From Hymenobacter cavernae (GTDB taxonomy: Bacteria; Bacteroidota; Bacteroidia; Cytophagales; Hymenobacteraceae): a stretch of 64,000 bases of DNA. Location of the stretch: contig NZ_BMHT01000001.1 in NCBI RefSeq assembly GCF_014641455.1, positions 434,001-498,000 on the forward strand, read 5' to 3'. Positions 34,559 to 43,603 of the stretch are shown piece after piece. Position numbers and translations under genes: made by a program. Under the pieces are notes generated by a model that was given only the letters and a program-made list of their open reading frames with translations, had not been told where the DNA came from and searched no databases. Every line of letters starts with the position of its first letter. Position 1 is the first letter of the stretch.

Positions 34559-36601
34559 ATGTATAAGCCTCTGCTATTTAGCTTCTTATTATTATCCTTT
34601 GCAGCTCGCGCCCAAAGTGTAGAATTCAGCAAAGACCGCTTCGGCAACGACAAAGACGGCCTGAAAGCTGCTTTGCGCGAGCTGAAAGAAGGCGACCAAT
34701 GGTATAACAGCGACCCGGTCCGCTACGAGCAGGCGTTGCCGCACTACTTGGCGGCGCAGAAGTTTAACGCCGATAATGCCGAACTCAACCTTAAAATCGG
34801 CGATTCTTACCTGCACTCCGGGGCGAAGCCGCAGGCACTGCCGTACCTGCAAAAAGCCTACAAGCTGAACCCAGACGTGGACCCGCGCATTCACTATCTG
34901 CTCGGTCGGGGGTTGCATCTGAACGCGAAATGGGCCGAAGCCATTGCCGAGTACAAAGCCGCTCAATTAGCCACAACCGGCAAAAATCCGCCGGTTTCGC
35001 TTATTGATATTCGCAAGAAAATAACGGAGTGCGAGAACGGTCAGAAGCTAGCCGAGCACCCGAGCCGCGTGTTTATCGACAACGCCGGCCCCAGCATCAA
35101 CTCGCCATATGCCGACTACAGCCCCGTTATTTCGGCTGATGAGTCGGTGATTTTGTTCACTTCGCGTCGCGACAACTCGACGGGCGAGCAGAAAGACCCG
35201 GAAACCGGCGGCTACTTTGAAGATGTGTTCGCCAGCACCCGCACTGGTGCCAAAGACAAGTGGAGCGCCGCCCACAACCTAGGTCAGCCCGTGAATACTG
35301 ACGGCCATGACGCCACCGTGGGCCTCTCGCCCGACGGCCAGCGGATGCTGGTATATGTGGAGGATAACGGCGGCGACCTACAAGAAGCCAACCTGCGCGG
35401 CACGGAGTGGCGCAAGCCGCAAAAGCTGGGTTCGCGCATTAATACCAAATACCACGAATCGTCGGCGGCCTACACGCCCGATGGCCGCAGCCTGTTTTTT
35501 GTGAGCGACAAGGAAGGCGGCCAAGGCTCGCGCGACATCTATAAGATTGAGATAGAAGGCCGTGGCCCGGCCCAGAACCTAGGTCCGGTTATCAATACAC
35601 CCTACGGCGAAGAAGGCGTTTTTCTGCACCCCGATGGCAAAACGATGTACTTCTCCTCGGAAGGTCACAACTCGATGGGCGGCTACGACATCTTCAAATC
35701 GATGTTTGAGAATGGTAAGTGGAGCACGCCCGAGAACCTAGGCTGGCCCATCAACACGCCCGACGACGACGTATTTTTCGTGATTTCGGCTTCGGGTCGG
35801 CACGGCTATTATTCTTCCGTGCGGGAAGATGGGCTAGGTTCCAAGGACATTTACCTTATCACCTTCCTGGGGCCGGAGAAGCCGCCGTTTTTGTCGCAGG
35901 AAGATCAGCTGCTGGCATCTCGGGCTCAGCCGGTTAAGGAAACTTCGCTGGCCCCACCTGTCCCGATTGCGACGGCGCAGGTTACCATCATGAAAGGCGT
36001 CGTGACGGATGAAGCGACCAAGCAGCCTCTGGAAGCTACGATTGATGTGATTGACAACACGCGCAACGAAGTCATTGCCTCGTTCCGGGCCAACGTGCAG
36101 TCGGGGCGCTACCTGGTGTCGTTGCCGTCGGGCGTGAACTACGGCATTGTTGTGCGGCAGGATGGCTATCTGTTTCACTCCGAGAACTTTGACCTGCCGG
36201 CTGGAGCAGCCTACTCGGAAGTAGTGAAAGATATTGCCCTGAAAAAGCTTGACGTGGGCGTGAAGGTGGTGCTCAACAACATCTTCTTCGACACCGGGAA
36301 GGCGACACTCCGGAAGGAAAGCACCAACGAACTGGAGCGTTTGCAAGCGTTGTTCACGGAGATGCCAACGCTGCGTCTGGAAATCTCGGGCCACACCGAT
36401 AACGTGGGTAAAGCCGAGTACAACAAAGACCTGAGCCAGCGCCGTGCCAAGGCCGTGGTCGATTATCTGGTTGCTAAAGGCGTCGACAAAGCTAGATTAA
36501 CCTCGGCTGGCTATGGCGATACGCAGCCCGTGTCGACCAACCTGACCAAAGCGGGTCGTCAGCTCAACCGCCGCACCGAGTTTAAAGTAACTGGTAAATA
36601 A
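34559..36601 (+). CDS. PorE-like OmpA family protein (TPR, propeller, CRD, OmpA)
   Basis: 680 residues. The order is signal peptide (to about 19), TPR region at about 40-155 (LNLKIGDSYLHSGAKPQALP), a WD40/PD40 propeller at about 165-440 (DYSPVISADESVILFTSRRD; repeats with LSPDGQRM, YTPDGRSLFF, LHPDGKTMYFSSEG), a carboxypeptidase regulatory-like domain at about 475-560, and an OmpA peptidoglycan-binding domain at the end (NNIFFDTGKATLR, ISGHTDNVGKAEYNKDLSQR). This is the domain order of PorE, which anchors the T9SS to peptidoglycan. The family has many paralogues and no lipobox is present, whereas PorE itself is reported as a lipoprotein, so the exact role is open. Confidence 0.85.
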   Translation: MYKPLLFSFLLLSFAARAQSVEFSKDRFGNDKDGLKAALRELKEGDQWYNSDPVRYEQALPHYLAAQKFNADNAELNLKIGDSYLHSGAKPQALPYLQKAYKLNPDVDPRIHYLLGRGLHLNAKWAEAIAEYKAAQLATTGKNPPVSLIDIRKKITECENGQKLAEHPSRVFIDNAGPSINSPYADYSPVISADESVILFTSRRDNSTGEQKDPETGGYFEDVFASTRTGAKDKWSAAHNLGQPVNTDGHDATVGLSPDGQRMLVYVEDNGGDLQEANLRGTEWRKPQKLGSRINTKYHESSAAYTPDGRSLFFVSDKEGGQGSRDIYKIEIEGRGPAQNLGPVINTPYGEEGVFLHPDGKTMYFSSEGHNSMGGYDIFKSMFENGKWSTPENLGWPINTPDDDVFFVISASGRHGYYSSVREDGLGSKDIYLITFLGPEKPPFLSQEDQLLASRAQPVKETSLAPPVPIATAQVTIMKGVVTDEATKQPLEATIDVIDNTRNEVIASFRANVQSGRYLVSLPSGVNYGIVVRQDGYLFHSENFDLPAGAAYSEVVKDIALKKLDVGVKVVLNNIFFDTGKATLRKESTNELERLQALFTEMPTLRLEISGHTDNVGKAEYNKDLSQRRAKAVVDYLVAKGVDKARLTSAGYGDTQPVSTNLTKAGRQLNRRTEFKVTGK

Positions 36602-36622
36602 CCTTTTACGCTCGTGCTCAGT

Positions 36623-39600
36623 ATGGTGCGCTATCTGCTGACTGTGTTGCTGCTGCTCGCTGGCCTGGGTTTCCGGGCGCAAGGGCAGCAGCACTACCTG
36701 AAGCAGTTTGGCGCCACCGAAGGGCTGCCGCAGCCGTTCATCTACGCACTCCTGCAAGACCGCACCGGCTACCTCTGGATTGGTACCGGCGAAGGCCTCG
36801 TGCGCTACGATGGCACCGAGTTCGTCACTTTTACCACGAAAGACGGGCTGGCCGAAGATTTCGTCACGAGCCTGCGGGAAGATCCGCGCACGGGCCAGCT
36901 ATGGGTCGGGCATTACCAGGGCGGCGTTTCGCACTGGAACAGCCAGCAGTTTGAGCCGATACGCAACCCGCAGAAAGCTAGCGTTCTGAAGCCTATGCGC
37001 GGCTTGCCGGCTGTTGATAATCAGAAAATTACGGCTTACCTAGGTCAGTATCGGCCGGAACTGCCACCGGGCACCATCGTCAGCTGCCTGCTGCCCGACC
37101 GGGAAGGGAACATTTGGCTAGGTACGGCGGGGCAAGGCTTGTGGCACCACGCCGATCTGCATTTAACTTTTTACCCCAGCGCGCTGCCGCTAGCCACAGG
37201 AATTACGGCACTCGGCAGCGATAATAATCTTGCGCTAGCGGGTACCGACCAAGGTACGCTTCGGGTGCTAACGGCTAACGGCAATGTTGCACAGCCATTC
37301 GTCAACCTAAACCTAGGTTCGGTTCCGGCAGCCATTACGGCGTTCGTGGAGCAACCCGCCGCGGCCAAGCAGCCTAGCTTTTACTGGCTTGGCACAGCCG
37401 GGCGGGGAGTTTGGCGCGCTGCCGCTGACCAGCAAGCTCAAGTCGAGCAACGACTGCCCGCTGATTTGCAGGTAACGGCCTTGGCGCTGGAAGCTGATGG
37501 CACTCTCTGGGTGGGCACAGGCAGCGACGGAATCTACCGGCTGCCAAGTCAATCGAAGCAACCGACCCAGCACTTCACAACGGCTAACGGGCTGCTGCAT
37601 AACAGTATAAAAGCTTTGCTCGCTGAAGCCAATGGTCAGCTTTGGATTGCTACGCACGGCACTGGTTTGGCCGTTTGGAAGAACGGTCAGTTCAAGTACC
37701 ATCGTCTCGCGCCGGGCGGTCTTGATGCCACGGCGTTGGCGACTGATACTGCTGGCCGCATCTGGATCGGGACGGAAGGCGACGGTTTGTTTTGCTACGA
37801 AAAAGGTCATTTTCAGCGGTATACCACTGCCAATGGTCTGCCTTCCGACTACTGCTACGCGCTGGCGCCGTTCCAATTGGCGCACTCCGTTAGTCGCAAG
37901 CGGAGAGCCACGCAATTGCTCATCGTTCACCGCAACAGCCTAACGGTTTTCGACCCAAGCTCGCGCCACTCTTGGTCTGTAGCCAGCCCCACCAACCCGT
38001 GGGTGCACGACTGTTTGCCACTCATTGCCAAAGACCCGCAGCACATCTGGCTTGGCACCCGCACCGGCTTGTTGCGCCTGAACCTAGGTCATAATTTCTG
38101 GACGTTGGAGCCGCACTTAGCGCCGGTGGCGCTTCTGCTGGCGGAAGTAGATGGGGCCACGCGCATCCCCAACCACCTAGGTCAGCTTGCGGCCGGGCTG
38201 CACCGGGTGGCATTTTTATTCCGGGGCGTGAGCTTGCGGCACGCCGGCACGCTGCATTATCAGTACCGCCTACGCGGACTCGCCGACGCATGGAGCCGGC
38301 CCAGCACCGTCGACGAAGCGCAATTTCCCGGGCTCGATGCCGGCGACTACACCTTTGAAGTGCGGGCGCGCAGCAGCGAAACCAGCTCGTGGTCGGCTCC
38401 TACGCCGGTGACGTTCTCTATTGCTACGCCGTTTTGGCGAATGCCTTGGTTTGTTGCTTCCGGAGTGGCCGCGCTGCTGCTCGGCGCTTATGGCCTGGTG
38501 CGAGCCCGCGAGGCAACCTTGCGCCGCCAAAAGCTACGGCTCGAAACAACGGTACGGAAGCGGACAGCCCAGTTGCGGCGCCAGAAAGAGCGCATCGAAA
38601 CGATCAACGAAGAGCTGGTAGTAGCGCGCGACGCGGCGGAGGCGTCCAGGAAAGCCAAAGCGCAGTTCCTGGCCAACATGAGCCACGAGATTCGCACGCC
38701 CATGAACGCCGTCATCGGTCTGACGCACCTGCTCCGCAACACCGCCCCCACGACCGAGCAGAACGAATATCTCACTGCTATTCAGTCGTCGTCCCAGAAC
38801 CTGTTGGTTATTATCAACGACATTCTCGACAGCTCCAAGATTGAAGCGGGCAAGCTTACGCTGGAAAACGCGCCCTTCAATTTGCCGGAGCTGCTGGGCC
38901 GCGTGGCGCGCATGTTCGAGTTTGCTACGGCCTCCAAAAACCTAGCTTTCCAGCTGCAAGTGGCCCCCGAGGTGCCCGCAGCCGTGTTCGGCGACTCGGT
39001 GCGGCTCAATCAGGTGCTGGTTAATCTGGTTGGTAATGCCGTCAAGTTCACCACGCACGGCGGCGTTGCCCTTACCGTTATAGCACAACCAGCCGCCACG
39101 CCCGACAGCGTGCTGGTGCATTTTGCCGTCACCGATACGGGCATCGGTATTGCCGCCGACAAGCTGGAGGCCATTTTCGAAGACTTTTCCCAGGCCAACA
39201 CCAGCACCACCCGGCAGTTTGGCGGCACGGGCCTAGGGCTGAGCATCGCCCGCAACATCGTGCAGCTGCACGGCGGCCGGCTCTGGGTGGAAAGCACCGA
39301 AGGGCTAGGTTCCGTGTTTCACTTTGCAATTCCCTACGCTGTTGCCGACGCCGCCCAGGTTCGCCCGGAAGGTGCCGTCAATCTGCGGCCGTTTGAGCCG
39401 GCCTTGCGGGTGTTGGTGGCCGAGGATAATACACTGAATCAGCTGGTTGCCCGCAAAACTCTGGAAGCCTGGAACGTGCAGGTCACGATTGCAGAGAATG
39501 GCCGCCTGGCCGTGCAGACAGCACAATTGGCCCCGTTCGATGTGGTGCTCATGGACGTGCAAATGCCCGAGATGGACGGCTACGAAGCCAGCCGCCAGCT

Positions 39601-40204
39601 GCGCACGCATTTTCCCGATGCGCAAGCGCTGCCCATCATCGGCCTCACCGCTTCCGCGCTGCCTGAAGACCGCGCTCTGGCCCTCGAGGCCGGCATGAAC
39701 GATACCCTGGCAAAGCCATTCGATCCGGCACTGCTCTACGCCCGGCTGGCTTACTTTACCGGTCGCACGTACGAACCCGATTCCCTTGCACCAGAGCCCG
39801 CTTCTCTTCAAACGCCCACCAACCTAGGTCTGCCTTCCGAGCTGACCTTGGACTGGACGTTGCTGGAAGAGCTGGCGGGCGGCAGCCCCAATTTCATCGC
39901 GCAGCTTATCAGCACCATTCTGCAACAGGCGCCTTCACTGCTCGACGAGCTTACCGCCGCTGCCGCTCATTCCGACTGGGATACGCTGGCGCGCTCGGCG
40001 CATAAACTAAAGGGTCAGGTAGCGTATTTTGGCGCCTCTGCTATGCAGGCTCAACTGGAAATGCTGGAGCAGCAAGCCCGTCAGGCTGAGCCCAAAATAG
40101 ATTTTCAGGAGGTGGTTGCGGGCCTTACGATGCAGTGGGCCGGGATTCATCCTCAGCTCGAAACCCGCCTGACCGAGCAAGTTTGGCATCATAATTCCGA
40201 GTAG
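36623..40204 (+). CDS. Hybrid histidine kinase with periplasmic propeller, REC and Hpt
   Basis: 1193 residues from the ATG giving MVRYLLTVLLLLAG. After the signal segment come about a dozen two-component propeller repeats (QDRTGYLWIGTGEGLVRYDG; NGQLWIATHGTGLAVWKNG), a Y_Y_Y domain at about 505-600 (YRLRGLADAWSRP), a membrane helix at about 603-625, a coiled coil, HisKA with H688 in NMSHEIRTPMNA, the HATPase domain (GNAVKFTTHGG; FGGTGLGLSIARNIV), a receiver with D978 (VVLMDVQMPEMDGYEA) and a terminal Hpt with H1127 (SAHKLKGQVAYFGA). It is unlike SusR-like HTCS regulators in lacking an AraC-type DNA-binding domain. The LytTR regulator 35 nt downstream is the likely output. Confidence 0.93.
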   Translation: MVRYLLTVLLLLAGLGFRAQGQQHYLKQFGATEGLPQPFIYALLQDRTGYLWIGTGEGLVRYDGTEFVTFTTKDGLAEDFVTSLREDPRTGQLWVGHYQGGVSHWNSQQFEPIRNPQKASVLKPMRGLPAVDNQKITAYLGQYRPELPPGTIVSCLLPDREGNIWLGTAGQGLWHHADLHLTFYPSALPLATGITALGSDNNLALAGTDQGTLRVLTANGNVAQPFVNLNLGSVPAAITAFVEQPAAAKQPSFYWLGTAGRGVWRAAADQQAQVEQRLPADLQVTALALEADGTLWVGTGSDGIYRLPSQSKQPTQHFTTANGLLHNSIKALLAEANGQLWIATHGTGLAVWKNGQFKYHRLAPGGLDATALATDTAGRIWIGTEGDGLFCYEKGHFQRYTTANGLPSDYCYALAPFQLAHSVSRKRRATQLLIVHRNSLTVFDPSSRHSWSVASPTNPWVHDCLPLIAKDPQHIWLGTRTGLLRLNLGHNFWTLEPHLAPVALLLAEVDGATRIPNHLGQLAAGLHRVAFLFRGVSLRHAGTLHYQYRLRGLADAWSRPSTVDEAQFPGLDAGDYTFEVRARSSETSSWSAPTPVTFSIATPFWRMPWFVASGVAALLLGAYGLVRAREATLRRQKLRLETTVRKRTAQLRRQKERIETINEELVVARDAAEASRKAKAQFLANMSHEIRTPMNAVIGLTHLLRNTAPTTEQNEYLTAIQSSSQNLLVIINDILDSSKIEAGKLTLENAPFNLPELLGRVARMFEFATASKNLAFQLQVAPEVPAAVFGDSVRLNQVLVNLVGNAVKFTTHGGVALTVIAQPAATPDSVLVHFAVTDTGIGIAADKLEAIFEDFSQANTSTTRQFGGTGLGLSIARNIVQLHGGRLWVESTEGLGSVFHFAIPYAVADAAQVRPEGAVNLRPFEPALRVLVAEDNTLNQLVARKTLEAWNVQVTIAENGRLAVQTAQLAPFDVVLMDVQMPEMDGYEASRQLRTHFPDAQALPIIGLTASALPEDRALALEAGMNDTLAKPFDPALLYARLAYFTGRTYEPDSLAPEPASLQTPTNLGLPSELTLDWTLLEELAGGSPNFIAQLISTILQQAPSLLDELTAAAAHSDWDTLARSAHKLKGQVAYFGASAMQAQLEMLEQQARQAEPKIDFQEVVAGLTMQWAGIHPQLETRLTEQVWHHNSE

Positions 40205-40239
40205 CCTTCGCTCATCTATCAATTTTATCTTAAAACTAT

Positions 40240-40965
40240 ATGCCCACTACCGCTACCCCATCCCTGAGCTGCCTGGTCGTTGATGACGATCCGCTTTCCA
40301 TCAAAATTGTTAACCACTGCATCGCCAACACCACTTTTCTACAGGCTGCCGGTAGTTGCGACAGCGCCGTGAAAGCGGCGGAAGTGTTGCGGCATCAAGC
40401 CGTCGATTTACTATTCCTCGATGTAGAGATGCCGCTGATGTCGGGTTTGGACTTGCTCAAAACCTTGCATAATCCGCCGCTCGTTGTGCTTATCACCAGC
40501 AGCAAGGAATACGCGGTAGAGGCCTTCGAGTATGATGTGGTCGACTACTTGGTGAAGCCCATCAGCTACGCCCGTTTCCTGAAAGCGGCGCAGAAAGCCC
40601 TGGAAGTAGCCGGGCAGCGCACCGAAGCCGAAGCCCCGGCTCACGCGCCCGACGCTGATTATACCTTCGTTAAAGTGGATACGAAGCTTGTTAAGGTCGC
40701 TTTCAACGAAGTACGCTACGTAGAAGCGCTTGGCGACTATGTACATATTGTATTAGGGCAGAGCAAGTTAATCGTATACAGCACTATGAAGGCCGTAGAG
40801 GAGAAGTTTCCGGCTTCGCTGTTTGTACGCGCGCATCGCTCGTTTATTGTTAATATTCGCGCTGTACAATCCATTGAAGACAACATGATTGTGATTGAGA
40901 ACAAGCACATTCCCATCGGCCAGACGTACATGCGCGACGTTCTGCAACGTCTCAATAAGTTTTAG
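40240..40965 (+). CDS. LytTR-family response regulator
   Basis: 241 residues. The receiver domain is at about 10-120 with the acidic cluster VVDDDPLS, the phosphorylation site D61 in LFLDVEMPLMSGLDLL, and Lys in DYLVKPISY. A LytTR DNA-binding domain follows at about 140-240 (VRYVEALGDYVHIVLGQSKL; FVRAHRSFIVNIRAVQSIED). It is placed directly behind the hybrid kinase with Hpt, suggesting a four-step His-Asp-His-Asp relay ending here. The first codon is ATG and the gap is 35 nt. Confidence 0.94.
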   Translation: MPTTATPSLSCLVVDDDPLSIKIVNHCIANTTFLQAAGSCDSAVKAAEVLRHQAVDLLFLDVEMPLMSGLDLLKTLHNPPLVVLITSSKEYAVEAFEYDVVDYLVKPISYARFLKAAQKALEVAGQRTEAEAPAHAPDADYTFVKVDTKLVKVAFNEVRYVEALGDYVHIVLGQSKLIVYSTMKAVEEKFPASLFVRAHRSFIVNIRAVQSIEDNMIVIENKHIPIGQTYMRDVLQRLNKF

Positions 40966-40980
40966 GAACCTAGCTTTTCC

Positions 40981-41601
40981 GTGCATTCCCAAACGCTGCT
41001 TGTCCGCTTTCGACTGTTGCTGCTTGTTTGCTGCCTGCTATTGGCTGTGGGCGCGCACTCCCAACAAGCCGGTGATACCGTGAGTGTTGCCTGTCCGTTG
41101 CCGCATGTGGTCGACTTGTGCGTTGAGCTGGATGCCTCGCGCTCCGTCGATCCGCTCAGCGGTCCTCTCACCTACCGCTGGAACATGGGCGACGGCACCA
41201 CGCTTACCGGGCCTGTCGTGTCGCACTGCTATAAGGAGCGCAAGCGCTACACCGTGCAGCTCGATGTAGTCGACGATAAAACGGGCGAAGTGCGGCCCGC
41301 CGAAAAGATGCTGCCAGTTGACTTCACCCAGGAAACCGTGCTCAACTTCTCGGCCCCCGATACCGTGCGCGTCGGCCAGGTCATCACCTGCGACGCCGTC
41401 GATTCGCAGCTGCCGCTCTGTCAGAACTTGCTGGTAATCTGGGATTTCCGCGACGGCTACGTAACCAATGGGCGCCGGGTGCAGCACGCCTTCCGGCGGC
41501 CGGGCCAGTACGCCATTCGCATGAGCTTGCGCGGCAACGGCCCCGATCCGTGCCCGGAAAGTCATTGCGTTAGCCGGCCGGTAGTGGTCATCCAGCCCTA
41601 G
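40981..41601 (+). CDS. Small secreted PKD-domain protein
   Basis: 206 residues from a GTG at 40981, 15 nt after the LytTR gene. The signal peptide is about 1-28 (FRLLLLVCCLLLAVGAHSQQ). Two PKD-like beta-sandwich domains follow: one about 30-115 (DASRSVDPLSGPLTYRWNMG, then SHCYKERKRYTVQLDVVDD) and one about 120-205 (VIWDFRDGYVTNGRRVQHAF and PGQYAIRMSLRG). Each contains paired cysteines, so disulphides are likely. There is no T9SS sorting domain and no lipobox, so it is probably periplasmic. Co-transcription with the kinase and regulator suggests a part in sensing or the output process. Function unknown. Confidence 0.8.
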   Translation: MHSQTLLVRFRLLLLVCCLLLAVGAHSQQAGDTVSVACPLPHVVDLCVELDASRSVDPLSGPLTYRWNMGDGTTLTGPVVSHCYKERKRYTVQLDVVDDKTGEVRPAEKMLPVDFTQETVLNFSAPDTVRVGQVITCDAVDSQLPLCQNLLVIWDFRDGYVTNGRRVQHAFRRPGQYAIRMSLRGNGPDPCPESHCVSRPVVVIQP

Positions 41602-41688
41602 GCTAACCTAGGTTGCTGCAAAAGCTAGGTTGCCGATTTCGAGGTCACGCCGAACGACATGAGAGCCAGCAACCTAGCTTTCAAACTT

Positions 41689-43221
41689 CTACCGATACGC
41701 CATCAGTTCTGAGGCTGCTAGCTCTTTCGCATTCACACGCAGAATCTCCAGGGTAAGCGCCCACAATTCTTCGTAGGGAATGATTTCAATTTCGGCAAAT
41801 GCTTCACCGGGCGGTGGCGTTTCGCGCAGGCGATTGAGCAACGCTTGCCCTTTCTTCTCGCAGGCCTGCACGTCAAAGTTCTCTTTGATGGTGAGCATCA
41901 GCAGACGCAGGAAAAGTTGACTGCGCAGTGTTTCGGCCTCGCGCAGGTGGCGCTGCTGGTATTTGCGCAGTCCTTCCATACGCGTGAGCAAGCCCTCCGC
42001 ATCGTGGCTGCGCAGGTAATACAGAAACTGTAGAATCAGAATGGCGACATTGTGCCCGCGTTTGTCGCGGCTGTAATCCGGCACCGTCAGCACAAACTGC
42101 GAGAAGTGCAGCTTGCGCAGCGGTGACTGCTCCGGCTGCACGAAGTGCAGGTACGTCTCAAACAGCTCCCAACGCTGTTGCGCGGCCACACGCTGCTTGC
42201 GGTAGTAGGGGTTTTGCCGGGCTAGCTTTAGTAGCTCCTGCGCACGCGTGTAGTTTTTGGCATGAATGGCGAGTAATAGGTAATGTTCCAGAAAATAAAA
42301 CCAGTTGCCGGACGACGGATGAAACTCCTTGAAGTATTCTTCCGCCAGCTTCAAACCCTCCTGCGCCTGCCGGCTACGCAGGTGCGCGTAGACGGTCATA
42401 AAGTGATTGAAACGCTTGTCAAAGCGCTTCTTGTTGATCTTGCCTTTGCTGGCTAGGCGCGCCGTGTCCATCGTCAGGCGGATAATTCCTTCATAATTGC
42501 CAATCATGCCCTCGTACATCAACTGCGTTGTATAGAGGTAATGAAAGGTTGCATAGCTTTTGGCTTGCTTATGGAGCGCTTGCAGCCGCTGAAGGTACTC
42601 CGGCAGCTTGTTCAGCAGGCTGCGAGTTGCTCGCACGGTTTGTACCTGCGTCATCTTAGTTGCCCAGTACAAGTCGCTGGCCTCCTCTTCTAAAGCAAGA
42701 AGCTTCTGGTAATGATTAAGCTGCGTAAGCGCGGTTTTGTAGCGGGCAGGCTGGCGCTGTTGCGCGTACAGGTTGCGTAGCAGCCGGGCTGCAATTACAC
42801 AGTACTGAGTAAACTCCCCGTCAGTGGCAAGCCGCAGACACTTGCGCAGGAGCCGCTCGGCCATTTTGTACTCGCCTTCTCCCTGCAGCACACTCACTTG
42901 GTGTACCAGCTCAGCGCATTGCAATTCATACTGACGTGATACTAGGTGGCGAGGATCAGTCTGATCCAGGAAATACAGATGATGTAGCAGTTTTTGCTGT
43001 ACCCTAGACTTTAGCTTACGCAACGCTGCTTGATTAGCGCTGCTTACCGAGCCATACAACACTTTGGTTAGCTGTAGCTGCGTGCTATCAGGTGCCTTTT
43101 CTAAGGCTCTCACCAACTCCACTTCCTTATTAGAAGCATTCTTATTTCCAAAGTCTAGCAGAGGTGTCGCTTTCAGGCGACGATCAGTCACAATACGAGC
43201 TAAGTTGGCTAGTTCATCCAT
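41689..43221 (-). CDS. Helical-repeat protein, possible winged-helix N-terminus, unknown function
   Basis: 510 residues, almost entirely alpha-helical, rich in Leu, Gln and Arg, without signal peptide or membrane segment. From about residue 100 to 480 it has TPR-like helix pairs (for example GEYKMAERLLRKCLRLATDG and NYTRAQELLKLARQNPYYRK). Residues 48-82 (LQLTKVLYGSVSSANQAALR and KLKSRVQQKLLHHL) look like the end of a winged-helix domain such as that preceding BTAD/TPR regions in SARP-type regulators; this is a visual resemblance only. It reads away from the repeat-peptide gene over a 382-nt AT-rich gap. I do not recognise a named family. A regulator that senses a peptide is one possibility. 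Confidence 0.6.
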   Translation of the reverse strand: MDELANLARIVTDRRLKATPLLDFGNKNASNKEVELVRALEKAPDSTQLQLTKVLYGSVSSANQAALRKLKSRVQQKLLHHLYFLDQTDPRHLVSRQYELQCAELVHQVSVLQGEGEYKMAERLLRKCLRLATDGEFTQYCVIAARLLRNLYAQQRQPARYKTALTQLNHYQKLLALEEEASDLYWATKMTQVQTVRATRSLLNKLPEYLQRLQALHKQAKSYATFHYLYTTQLMYEGMIGNYEGIIRLTMDTARLASKGKINKKRFDKRFNHFMTVYAHLRSRQAQEGLKLAEEYFKEFHPSSGNWFYFLEHYLLLAIHAKNYTRAQELLKLARQNPYYRKQRVAAQQRWELFETYLHFVQPEQSPLRKLHFSQFVLTVPDYSRDKRGHNVAILILQFLYYLRSHDAEGLLTRMEGLRKYQQRHLREAETLRSQLFLRLLMLTIKENFDVQACEKKGQALLNRLRETPPPGEAFAEIEIIPYEELWALTLEILRVNAKELAASELMAYR

Positions 43222-43603
43222 ATCAAGAAAGGCTTTTCAGCAGCTTGAGAACGTGTATTCATCAACTAAGTGTGTGCTGAGTCTATGTCACAAAAAATCA
43301 AATTTGTTCCTTTTTATTGACTTTCTAGTACCACTACTTTGTATCGTGATTAATTATACAGTGTTATAAATGATAATGTCACAATTATAGATAAAAATCA
43401 TACTATTATGGATTCAGAAATCATTCTGGCTCACTTAAACAAGGATTTATAAATCTTAGAATCGTAATAAAGTTTAATAAAATGTTTGCATTATACAAGT
43501 CATAGTATAGAACAAACCTTCCTTTACACGGGCAGAGTTATAGGCCAAATTTGTGTCATTCAAACGCTTGAGACACACACAACCCTTATAACATAAAAAC
43601 ATC
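43222..43603. promoter_or_regulatory. AT-rich divergent regulatory region with two CAAATTTG sites
   Basis: 382 nt much richer in A+T than anything nearby, between the two outward-reading genes. The palindrome CAAATTTG occurs at 43299-43306 and 43546-43553. Each copy is followed or flanked by GT on the plus strand and is one base off the TAnnTTTG -7 consensus. The second copy is 51 nt before the peptide start and the first 78 nt before the helical-repeat gene on the other strand. They may be -7 elements, a shared operator, or both. Confidence 0.4.

Noticed and set aside
36623..40204. SusR-like HTCS polysaccharide sensor
   Set aside because: It has the periplasmic propeller but no AraC-type domain and no adjacent susCD.
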